Below are positions 1 to 6,537 of a stretch of 36,085 nt of DNA, one piece after another. Each line of letters starts with the position of its first letter. Positions within the stretch are counted from its first letter, which is position 1. The stretch spans positions 1 through 36,085 of the forward strand of contig CAVPEB010000018.1 of NCBI GenBank assembly GCA_963702765.1, read 5' to 3'. This DNA is from DATMNR01 sp963702765 (GTDB lineage: Bacteria > Chloroflexota > Ktedonobacteria > Ktedonobacterales > Ktedonobacteraceae). The translations under genes and the position numbers were made by a program. The notes beneath the pieces are model-generated. The model was not told where the DNA came from and searched no databases. It was given only the letters and a program-made list of their open reading frames with translations.

Positions 1-45
1 ATAAACTTCCTGGAAGGAGCATATCAGGATTGAAAGGAAGGGTAA

Positions 46-705
46 ATGCCAGAAACCGAGAACACAATCGGCGACTCACAGAACCAAGATTCAGAACAAG
101 CAGGAGCAATCCCATACACGCCATTGACAGAGGAACAAATACGCGCCGCCCAGGTTGGTGAGTTAGTACCACTCGTCGCACCAATCCAGATTGTCGACTA
201 CGATCCCGAGTGGCCACGACTCTACGAACGTGAGGCAACGCGAGTCCAGTCCATCCTCGGCGAACGAGTCCTGTTGAGCGAACATGTCGGCTCGACCTCA
301 GTCCCAGGCCTTGCTGCCAAACCCAAAATCGACATGCTGCTCGTTGTCGCGAACACAGCCGATGAACCAGCCTACGTTCCAGACATGGAAACTGCTGGCT
401 ACGTTTTGACTATCCGCGAGCCAGATTGGTACGAACACCGTATGTTCAAAGGACCCGGCATTGACATCAACCTTCATGTCTTCTCATTAGGCTGCACCGA
501 AATCGACCTCATGCTGCTCTTCCGCAACTGGTTGCGCAGCAACGAATCCGATCGACTCTTCTACGAGCGCACTAAGCGGCAACTTGCCAGCAACAACTGG
601 AAGTACATGCAGAACTACGCTGATGCCAAGACAGTAGTAGTCAATGAAATCCTCACTCGAGCACAAAAGAACACCGAGACCGACCTCAAGGCTAGCGAAG
701 AATAG
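46..705 (+). CDS. GrpB-family (UPF0157) nucleotidyltransferase-like protein
   Basis: This 219-residue protein has an acidic N-terminal tail of about 45 residues followed by a GrpB domain. The family signature is clear: IVDYDPEWPRLYERE (about residues 49-63), then EHVGSTSVPGLAAKPKIDM (about 79-97), the G-S-T/S block and acidic residue expected of the nucleotidyltransferase-like fold. GrpB proteins are related to minimal nucleotidyltransferases, but their substrate is not settled, so I give no reaction. The ATG is preceded by GGAAGGG at a suitable distance. The N-terminal extension is longer than the usual domain of about 170 residues and looks disordered. It stands alone, converging on the zinc-ribbon gene at 921-1160. 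Family assignment is secure; biological role is not. Confidence 0.88.
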   Translation: MPETENTIGDSQNQDSEQAGAIPYTPLTEEQIRAAQVGELVPLVAPIQIVDYDPEWPRLYEREATRVQSILGERVLLSEHVGSTSVPGLAAKPKIDMLLVVANTADEPAYVPDMETAGYVLTIREPDWYEHRMFKGPGIDINLHVFSLGCTEIDLMLLFRNWLRSNESDRLFYERTKRQLASNNWKYMQNYADAKTVVVNEILTRAQKNTETDLKASEE

Positions 706-749
706 CGAAACAGAAATGTCTTCCACAAATATCAATCATCGTCCTCAAA

Positions 750-791
750 ATTACCGCGCATTTTGAGCGCTAAATGAGCGGTATTTTCGAT
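750..791 (+). repeat. Copy 1 of a 42-bp interspersed repeat
   Basis: This stretch begins with TTACCGCGCATTTTGAGCG at 751 and ends in GAGCGGTATTTTCGAT. It recurs in inverted orientation at 24091-24132 with only a few mismatches. Inside each copy the unit TGAGCG(G/C)TA occurs twice. It lies in the intergenic space between two convergent genes, just before a long hairpin. Confidence 0.75.
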
Positions 792-828
792 AATAAAAAG
801 AGCACTTCACAAATAGAAGTGAATAAAA

Positions 829-882
829 GGGCAAGAGCAATGTAGGTGGAGACATGTGCCTCCACCTACATTGCTCTTGCCC
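829..882 (-). terminator. Long perfect hairpin, probable terminator of the zinc-ribbon gene
   Basis: The arms 829-851 and 860-882 are perfectly complementary over 23 bp, with an 8-nt loop. Read on the minus strand, the stem is followed by CTTTTATT, a short U-rich tail, so it best fits an intrinsic terminator for the gene at 921-1160. On the plus strand it is followed by CTATATAA, so it may also stop transcription from the GrpB gene. The stem is longer than most intrinsic terminators. Confidence 0.7.
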
Positions 883-920
883 CTATATAATCCCCTCGCT
901 CTTATACCTTTCTACCCAAT

Positions 921-1160
921 TCACTCTGTAAGTGCTTTCCTCTCATCGCCCGCTTCGGTAGATGCTTCTCTACTCTTGGGGTCAGCAACAGTTTGAATGA
1001 ATTTCTCTCCACATGCGTGGCAAAAGTAGCCCCCTTCATTGTGTCTTTTCCCGCCAATGACTGTCAGTTGTTCCACGGCGGGCTTGCCGCACCATTCACA
1101 GACGCTACCTTCAGGCGCAAAATCCATTGCAACTGACTGGCCAAATTCATTACCTAACAT
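921..1160 (-). CDS. Small zinc-ribbon protein
   Basis: A 79-residue protein with two CxxC pairs: CEWC at residues 21-24 and CHAC at 47-50, spaced as in a four-cysteine zinc ribbon. The segment between them (QLTVIGG...EGGYFC) resembles the strand-turn of rubredoxin/zinc-ribbon knuckles. The start is well supported by AAGGAGGG about nine bases upstream. The C-terminal 25 residues are charged and probably flexible. Function unknown; zinc binding is inferred from the cysteine spacing. A long hairpin lies downstream and probably terminates transcription. Confidence 0.75.
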   Translation of the reverse strand: MLGNEFGQSVAMDFAPEGSVCEWCGKPAVEQLTVIGGKRHNEGGYFCHACGEKFIQTVADPKSREASTEAGDERKALTE

Positions 1161-1557
1161 GAGGTGTTCCCTCCTTCGTATTTGATACTACATTTGCCTA
1201 CCCATTCAATAATAGGACCTGAATATCACCACGCACTCTCAAAAATGCCTTGCTTCCTCACATAATTATCACAGTCATTCTCAATGGATTAGCAATATCG
1301 GGTCAGGAAAATGTTAAGGGATTGTGATCATTCAGAGATATTTATGCTCAGAGCTGTGACTGGTTTGTGATGCTCAAATGCTAGTATAAAGAAAACAGGA
1401 ATGGGAACAGGACTCCAAATATGTTCCCTCCTATATGCCGTATGGATAAATGCTTCTAGTGGTGCACCCCACATCCCGGCAGCCATGATAACCGGGTTGC
1501 TGGATATTCTCCAAGGGTGATCTTATAAAGTTGCCTTTTAGCAACCGGGGGTAACCT
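1161..1557. promoter_or_regulatory. Intergenic region upstream of the glpA-sdh operon
   Basis: About 400 bp between divergent genes, so it must hold promoters for both. Near the operon, GGTTGC(T) at 1495 and (A)GCAACC at 1540 form a spaced inverted repeat just before the first start codon, and CCCGG/CCGGG around 1475-1496 could pair locally. These could fold the leader of the operon mRNA. TAGTATAAA near 1382 resembles a -10 element, but I see no convincing -35 for it. No riboswitch class is recognised. Confidence 0.3.
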
Positions 1558-2727
1558 ATGTCTACACCTCATGTCATAGTTATTGGTGCTGGGTCTACTG
1601 GCTCGGCAACTGCGCACGACCTGGCGTTACGTGGCTTGCGTGTCACCGTCATCGAGCGCGGAGAAGTGGCATCAGGGACGACCGGGCGTAATCATTGCCT
1701 GCTCCACTCTGGTGGTCGCTATTGTATGACGGATCAGGAATCCGCTATCGAATGTATTGAAGAGAACATGACCTTACGCAAGATCATGCCAGATCTATTG
1801 GAATTGAACGATGGCCTCTTCGTCGCTGTCACGGAAGAAGACCTAACCTTCAAAGAACGATTTTTGGAAGCATGCGCCGCTAGTCACATCCCCGCACGCG
1901 ATATACCGGTCAAGCATGCACTTGAAATGGAACCTTTTCTTAATCCCAAAACACTCGCCGCAGTACAAATACCGGATGGTGTGTTTGAGCCTTTCCGCTT
2001 TTGTCTTGCTTTCCTTGCAACGGCGCGTCTACATGGCGCTGTCGTACGAAGGTATGAGCTGGTAACCGAGATCATCACTTCGGGCAAAAGTGTGACAGGC
2101 GTGAAAGTCAGAGACTATCGAACAGGTAAGACCGAAACTCTGGGTGCCGATCTCGTCATCAATGCAGCAGGGCCCTGGGCAGAAGATGTAGCCGCGATGG
2201 CTGGTGTGAGGGTGCCTGTACAGCCTACTCCAGGGGTCATGGTTACGCTTGATTGTCGCCTCAACAACATGGTCTTGAATCGCCTGAATAAACCAGCCGA
2301 CGGCAATATTGTAGTGCCGCAGCGCGCGACCTGTACTATAGGCACCACGTCATGGAAAGTCAAAGACCCTGACTTGATCACGATCCCTCCTGAACACATC
2401 GAAAAGATGATCGTTCAGGGTGAACAACTGATGCCTATCGTTCGCAAGATACCAATGCGTGCGAGAATGGCCGTTGCGCGCCCGCTGATTGTGAAAGATG
2501 CTACGGATGAGCGCAATGTGAGCCGTACCTTTGAGTGTTTTGATCACGCATACGACGGTGTCGATGGTTTCGTTACGATCTCAGGAGGCAAGACTACTAC
2601 CTCAAGGGCGATGGCCGAACGTGTTACCGATATCGTCTGCAACAAGCTTGGCATCGAGGCTGAGTGCCGCACGCGCGAGGTTCTGCTTGCTTCGTATCGT
2701 TTGTTCTATCAAGGAGGTCAACAATGA
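1558..2727 (+). CDS. glpA: GlpA-like glycerol-3-phosphate dehydrogenase flavoprotein subunit
   Basis: A 389-residue FAD-dependent DAO-family oxidoreductase. The N-terminal Rossmann motif is VIGAGSTG (residues 8-15, GxGxxG) with the acidic ribose-binding Glu33 in VIERGE. The segment TTGRNHCLLHSGGRY (41-55) is the signature of GlpA, the FAD subunit of anaerobic glycerol-3-phosphate dehydrogenase, and similarity continues through VINAAGPWAED and DGFVTISGGKTTT near the end. E. coli GlpA is about 540 residues; this protein lacks the C-terminal BFD-like iron-sulfur domain. Its stop overlaps the next start as ATGA, so it is translationally coupled to an SdhB-type subunit. Expected reaction: glycerol-3-phosphate to dihydroxyacetone phosphate, with electrons passed to the partner subunit. 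Another alpha-hydroxy acid as substrate is possible. Confidence 0.85.
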   Translation: MSTPHVIVIGAGSTGSATAHDLALRGLRVTVIERGEVASGTTGRNHCLLHSGGRYCMTDQESAIECIEENMTLRKIMPDLLELNDGLFVAVTEEDLTFKERFLEACAASHIPARDIPVKHALEMEPFLNPKTLAAVQIPDGVFEPFRFCLAFLATARLHGAVVRRYELVTEIITSGKSVTGVKVRDYRTGKTETLGADLVINAAGPWAEDVAAMAGVRVPVQPTPGVMVTLDCRLNNMVLNRLNKPADGNIVVPQRATCTIGTTSWKVKDPDLITIPPEHIEKMIVQGEQLMPIVRKIPMRARMAVARPLIVKDATDERNVSRTFECFDHAYDGVDGFVTISGGKTTTSRAMAERVTDIVCNKLGIEAECRTREVLLASYRLFYQGGQQ

Positions 2728-3491
2728 AGTTGCTCGATATAACCCTTCAAATCTACCGCTACAAATCAGGTGAGCAGCCTCATTACGATATGTTCACCGT
2801 TCAGGTAGAGGACACGGCACATGTGATCGATGCCATCGATAAAGTCTGGGCTGAGCATGACCATACACTTACGTTCCGCCGTGCCTGCCACCATTCCTCG
2901 TGTGGTTCTTGCGCCCTGCGCATTAATGGTGTTGAAAAGCTCCCTTGTATTACACGTTTTAGTGAGGTGGGTGATGGAAAAATTCCTCTGCGCATTGAAC
3001 CACTGCGAAATTTTCCAATTGTCAGTGATCTCGTCGTCGATGTGAGTGGCTTTTTCCAGCGCATGTCGGCATCGGACATGTCGATTACGCGCGACGCCGA
3101 ATCAACATTACCGCTCAGTGTTGACGACCTGAGTTCCATCGTGCAACCCAAAGCGGTCCAACTACCAGACAACCTGACTCACTTCAATCGCTTTGAAAAC
3201 TGTATCGAATGTGGCATTTGTATGAGTGCTTGCCCAACAATGGCTGTTGATAATAAGTTTATGGGCCCTGCTGGACTGGCAGCGATGTATAGTGCGCTTC
3301 AAAAAACCGATGATCCTGACGAAAAAGCGCATTTGCTGGCGCTGGCGGATGGCGAGCATGGCATCTGGCGCTGTCATAGCGCCTTCGAGTGTACGGAGGC
3401 CTGTCCGCAAGCCGTTGATCCGGCTGGCAAGATTATGGCATTGCGTCGCGAGGTCACGGCGAATCGCTTCAAAAAAGTAGGAAGGAGATAA
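2724..3491 (+). CDS. SdhB/FrdB-type iron-sulfur subunit
   Basis: A 255-residue electron-transfer subunit of the succinate dehydrogenase/fumarate reductase type. The N-terminal ferredoxin domain binds [2Fe-2S] through Cys55, 60, 63 and 75 (CHHSSCGSC then C). The C-terminal domain has CIECGICMSACP (Cys160, 163, 166, 170) for [4Fe-4S] and a second cysteine set (Cys217, 223, 227, ending CTEACP) as in the [3Fe-4S] site. The start at 2724 is chosen because AAGGAGG lies eight bases upstream and it overlaps the preceding stop; an in-frame ATG further upstream would lie deep inside glpA. The length matches SdhB. Its flavoprotein partner here is GlpA-like rather than SdhA-like, which suggests a hybrid quinone-linked dehydrogenase. 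Confidence 0.9.
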   Translation: MKLLDITLQIYRYKSGEQPHYDMFTVQVEDTAHVIDAIDKVWAEHDHTLTFRRACHHSSCGSCALRINGVEKLPCITRFSEVGDGKIPLRIEPLRNFPIVSDLVVDVSGFFQRMSASDMSITRDAESTLPLSVDDLSSIVQPKAVQLPDNLTHFNRFENCIECGICMSACPTMAVDNKFMGPAGLAAMYSALQKTDDPDEKAHLLALADGEHGIWRCHSAFECTEACPQAVDPAGKIMALRREVTANRFKKVGRR

Positions 3492-3493
3492 AG

Positions 3494-3883
3494 ATGGCAA
3501 CTCTAGAGCAACCCAAATTGCGCCGAGCAGGACGCTGGTTCGATGTGCGGCACCGCAAACTGGGTATGTGGGCTTACGCCCTCAATCGCATCACAGGTAT
3601 TGGTCTGGTGGTGTATCTGTATCTCCACCTGGTCGTTTTGAGTACATTGACTCGAGGGCCGGGCTCCTGGGATGCCTTCGTCTCTCTGGCACGTCAGCCG
3701 TACTTCCTGCTACTCGACGTCATTTTGCTCGCGGGTATACTCATTCATGGTTTGAATGGCTTGCGTATAGCACTTACCAGTTTCGACGTAGGTGTGAAGA
3801 GACAAAAAGCTCTCTTCAGCGTGTTGATGCTGGTGGCCCTCGTCGCTTTGAGTGCTGCAGCATTGAAGATCTTTGGAGGCTAA
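3494..3883 (+). CDS. SdhC-type cytochrome b membrane anchor
   Basis: A 129-residue membrane protein with three predicted helices (about residues 30-50, 70-92 and 105-125). The N-terminal RKLGMWAYALNRITGIGL matches the SdhC quinone-site region (HRxTG-like, here NRITG). His45 in YLHLVVL and His85 in GILIHGLNGLR are the likely heme b ligands. It starts two bases after the SdhB stop, behind AAGGAGAT. It should anchor the FeS-flavoprotein module to the inner face of the cytoplasmic membrane and pass electrons to quinone. Family-level call is firm. Confidence 0.85.
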   Translation: MATLEQPKLRRAGRWFDVRHRKLGMWAYALNRITGIGLVVYLYLHLVVLSTLTRGPGSWDAFVSLARQPYFLLLDVILLAGILIHGLNGLRIALTSFDVGVKRQKALFSVLMLVALVALSAAALKIFGG

Positions 3884-3887
3884 GACA

Positions 3888-4274
3888 ATGGAAAATCGAC
3901 TGACACAGGAAATGATGGAAAACCCATTTGCAGAGGAGCCAAAAAGATCCTCGACCTGGTACTGGCAAATTTTCACCGGTGTAGCCCTGGTACTATTGCT
4001 TGGCCTCCACTTCATCGCGAACCACTTCATCGCAACAGGCGGCATACGTGATTTCGCGGATGTGGTATCATACTTGCGCAACCCTATAGTCCTTGTACTG
4101 GAAGTATTGTTTCTGATCGTCGTTGCAACCCATGCAATGCTCGGTGTGCGCGCAATTGTAATGGATTTTGGGATTTCCAGTCAGGCAGAAAAGCGCCTGA
4201 GCCAGGCCCTCACTGTAATAGGAGTGCTTACCGTAGGTTATGGCCTGTGGCTGACGTGGGCCATCATTCACTGA
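3888..4274 (+). CDS. SdhD-type membrane anchor subunit
   Basis: A 128-residue protein with three hydrophobic helices (about 27-48, 66-88 and 105-126). Histidines sit in the first two helices (His41, His46, and His82 in ATHAMLGVR), as expected for a second heme b/quinone anchor. The start at 3888 is preferred over an upstream in-frame ATG at 3873 because GGAGG lies just before it and the gap to the previous gene is only four bases. It completes the four-gene operon and is followed by a clear hairpin. Sequence conservation in this subunit is always low, so the call leans on topology and context. Confidence 0.8.
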   Translation: MENRLTQEMMENPFAEEPKRSSTWYWQIFTGVALVLLLGLHFIANHFIATGGIRDFADVVSYLRNPIVLVLEVLFLIVVATHAMLGVRAIVMDFGISSQAEKRLSQALTVIGVLTVGYGLWLTWAIIH

Positions 4275-4286
4275 AACCTAAATAAA

Positions 4287-4320
4287 AAGAGAAAGCCAAT
4301 ACATGTACTGGCTTTCTCTT
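4287..4320 (+). terminator. Hairpin ending the glpA-sdhBCD operon
   Basis: AAGAGAAAGCCA (4287-4298) pairs perfectly with TGGCTTTCTCTT (4309-4320) around a 10-nt loop, 12 bases after the last stop of the operon. The descending arm itself supplies the U-rich run, and AATTT follows. It can act in both orientations and so may also end transcription of the convergent RRM gene. Confidence 0.75.
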
Positions 4321-4395
4321 AATTTACTAATCAACCATGCTCAAATCACTTTTCAACATTTCTGCTTACTCAAATAACCGAGCATTGATACTTAC

Positions 4396-4755
4396 TTAGT
4401 ATCCTCTACTCGAATAACCGCCTCGGTCGCTACTGCGTGAGCCGCCACGTCCGCTTCCGCCTCTGCTATTATTATAGCCGCCACCTCTGTTGCCGCCGCC
4501 ATACGAATTGTCGCGTTTCTCACGGGCCTCGTTCACAATGATCTGGCGACTACCCAGGGTAGTACCGTTCAATTGATCAATTGCCTTGCGAGCCTCGTCA
4601 TCGTTACTCATTTCTACAAAACCAAAACCCTTACTGCGACCCGAATCACGATCAGTAATCACAGTAGCTGAAACAACCTGTCCAACTTGCCCAAAGAGAT
4701 CAGCAAGCTCTTGCTCCGTCGTCTGATAAGACAGGCTTCCTACATAAAGTCTCAA
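4396..4755 (-). CDS. RRM-domain RNA-binding protein with Gly/Arg-rich tail
   Basis: A single RNA-recognition motif: RNP2 is LYVGSL near the N-terminus and RNP1 is KGFGFVEM about 40 residues later, with the conserved spacing. The last 40 or so residues are rich in Gly, Arg, Ser, Asn and Tyr (RGG-like), typical of small bacterial RRM proteins of the cold-inducible RBP type. The start is a choice: TTG at 4755 gives the usual MRLYVGSLSYQT start and has GGGAG eight bases upstream; ATG at 4773 (MWEHIALRLYVG) is possible, and still longer forms seem unlikely. Role: RNA binding/chaperoning in the cytoplasm, inferred from the family. Confidence 0.8.
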   Translation of the reverse strand: MRLYVGSLSYQTTEQELADLFGQVGQVVSATVITDRDSGRSKGFGFVEMSNDDEARKAIDQLNGTTLGSRQIIVNEAREKRDNSYGGGNRGGGYNNSRGGSGRGGSRSSDRGGYSSRGY

Positions 4756-4973
4756 AGCGATATGCTCCCACATCGACGCCAACAAACTTATTGCGTTCGG
4801 TGGAAACACATTCTTCCCACATAAGCGAAACAACAACATCTGACGTCATACATCTAGTATAACATACTTTACAACTCCTTTATTCCTCTTTTCCTGTTTC
4901 GCCATTCTGAACTGAGCCATCAGTATGTTAGAATAACAAAGATGCTTGTATCCCATAAAGGAGGTAATACACC

Positions 4974-5474
4974 ATGGATCTAAGATCAATTCAAAAGCCA
5001 TATAAAGAGAAATACCGAAGCGATCCCGGTACGGCACACATAACACTCAAAGCACAAGGATCTCAAACCGAAACCCCAATGTCCTGTTCTGTCGATATCG
5101 GACGTGCTCTCTATCGAGCTCAGGCCCACAGTGGAGTTGGTGGAGCAGGAACCTCGGCTTGCTCTGGGGATTTGCTCCTTGGAGCCCTGGCTGCCTGTGC
5201 GCAGATTACCTGTCAGATGGTCGCTACATCTATGGGGATTCCAACAAATCATATTGAGGTTAAAGTGGAGGGAGACCTGGATCTTCGGGGTACACTGGGC
5301 ATATCAAAGGAGGCGACCATAGGTTTTGAAACGATACGTGTCGCCTTTGAGATAGATGCACCCGATGCAACAGCAGAACAGCTGGAAAAATTGCGTGAGA
5401 AAACTGAACAATATTGCGTAGTTATGCAAACCCTGGCTCATCCACCTGTAATTCAGGTAAACTGGCAAGACTGA
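4974..5474 (+). CDS. OsmC-family thiol-dependent peroxidase-like protein
   Basis: A 166-residue OsmC/Ohr-superfamily protein. The two catalytic cysteines are visible: Cys75 in ALAACAQIT and Cys148 in EQYCVVMQT. The segment GAGTSACSGDLLLGALAAC matches the family's S-x-x-x-LL-x-AL-x-x-C helix. OsmC-type proteins reduce organic or fatty-acid hydroperoxides in the cytoplasm. AAAGGAGGT lies nine bases before the ATG, giving a strong start. It is divergent from the RRM gene and converges on methylglyoxal synthase. Which subfamily (OsmC, YhfA or similar) cannot be decided by eye. Confidence 0.87.
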   Translation: MDLRSIQKPYKEKYRSDPGTAHITLKAQGSQTETPMSCSVDIGRALYRAQAHSGVGGAGTSACSGDLLLGALAACAQITCQMVATSMGIPTNHIEVKVEGDLDLRGTLGISKEATIGFETIRVAFEIDAPDATAEQLEKLREKTEQYCVVMQTLAHPPVIQVNWQD

Positions 5475-5668
5475 CTGGTGAGCAAAAGCATGGATATGGA
5501 AGCTGAAGACGCTCAAGAAGCCTATGCCAGTCCATATGACTCAAACAGGCAGCCAGGCGTTTGCATCACATTGCGATACTAACCTGGCTGCTATGTCAAT
5601 CACGAACTCGTCTTTGCTCAAGATGGGAGCTTTGTGGTCTATTACTCCCGCATTCCCACTCTCATAAT

Positions 5669-6121
5669 TTATACAATCACATCTTCTATCTGGCGTCCCA
5701 TATATCCCTCATAATCAGGTCGCTGGCTTCGGTAGACTCCAAACATTAATGGTGATGAAATCATAAAATCAGCGGAGGCCCGGTTACATGCAACCGGAAT
5801 ATTCCAGACAACTGCAATACGTAGGAGGGCTTTCACATCAGTATCATGTGGCTGTTGTGTGAGCGGATCCCAGAAGAAAATCAGTAAGTCAAGCTCATGC
5901 TCTGAAATCTTTGCCCCGATTTGCTGGTCGCCACCAAGAGGCCCACTCTGCAATTTATGAACCTTAACACCAAGTTGCTGTTCTAGCAGTTTACCTGTTG
6001 TTCCCGTAGCATACAGCTCGTGCATTGCGAGTAGACTTTTGTTATATTCGGCCCACTCTAAGAGATCACGCTTTTTATTATCATGTGCCACAAGGGCAAT
6101 TCTTTTCTTTTGTTCGATCAT
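5669..6121 (-). CDS. mgsA: Methylglyoxal synthase
   Basis: A 150-residue cytoplasmic enzyme converting dihydroxyacetone phosphate to methylglyoxal and phosphate. Family motifs run end to end: LVAHDNKK at 10-17, the phosphate-binding ATGTTG at 38-43, SGPLGGDQQIGA with catalytic Asp65, IFFWDP with Asp85, and QPHDTDVKALLR with His92. These line up with E. coli Asp71, Asp91 and His98 at a constant offset of six. AAAGGT precedes the ATG. Length is normal. Dihydroxyacetone phosphate is also the expected product of the GlpA-like dehydrogenase upstream, but the two genes are not in one operon. Confidence 0.95.
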   Translation of the reverse strand: MIEQKKRIALVAHDNKKRDLLEWAEYNKSLLAMHELYATGTTGKLLEQQLGVKVHKLQSGPLGGDQQIGAKISEHELDLLIFFWDPLTQQPHDTDVKALLRIAVVWNIPVACNRASADFMISSPLMFGVYRSQRPDYEGYMGRQIEDVIV

Positions 6122-6537
6122 TAAGGTGTACCTTTCGTATTCCTTCTATGCTCTTTTCAGGCATAGGAAAATCGTAAATTTCCTGGTATTCATAACTGGG
6201 TATCTCATATACTCTATCCGCTCAGCGCACAAGGAAATCTCGTTCTCGGGCGCTCTTACTTCGTAAGCATTTGAGAAGTGCAACATAGCACAATGAGCGG
6301 TAATCAATCAGGAGATGATGCAATCCACAGCTATGTGGAAAGTAAAGGAGCGTACACATAATGGAAGGCTACTCTTGCCTTCACTCAATCTATACCTGTC
6401 GGCGGTATGTTTCCTGAGAGCTTTATTCTTCTTTTAACAATACGTATTATATCACAACAACTTTTTTGCCTGATATCATCCATTGTATGCGAGGGTTGTA
6501 TACTATTATTGAATGATATCTAGCGAGGCAAAATGTT
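6122..6537. other. Intergenic region between mgsA and the cyclase regulator
   Basis: About 415 bp between divergent genes. It must hold both promoters, but I see no pair of -35/-10 boxes clear enough to call. An 18-codon frame at 6361-6417 with AAAGGAG upstream could be a leader peptide, but it is too short to support on its own. Confidence 0.3.

Noticed and set aside
2664..2723. Longer N-terminus for the SdhB-type subunit
   Set aside because: It would overlap glpA by 60 bases; the ATG at 2724 has a strong ribosome site and a coupled ATGA overlap.
6361..6417. 18-codon frame with AAAGGAG upstream, possible leader peptide before the cyclase regulator
   Set aside because: Too short, no attenuator hairpin or codon bias, and about 120 bases from the next start.
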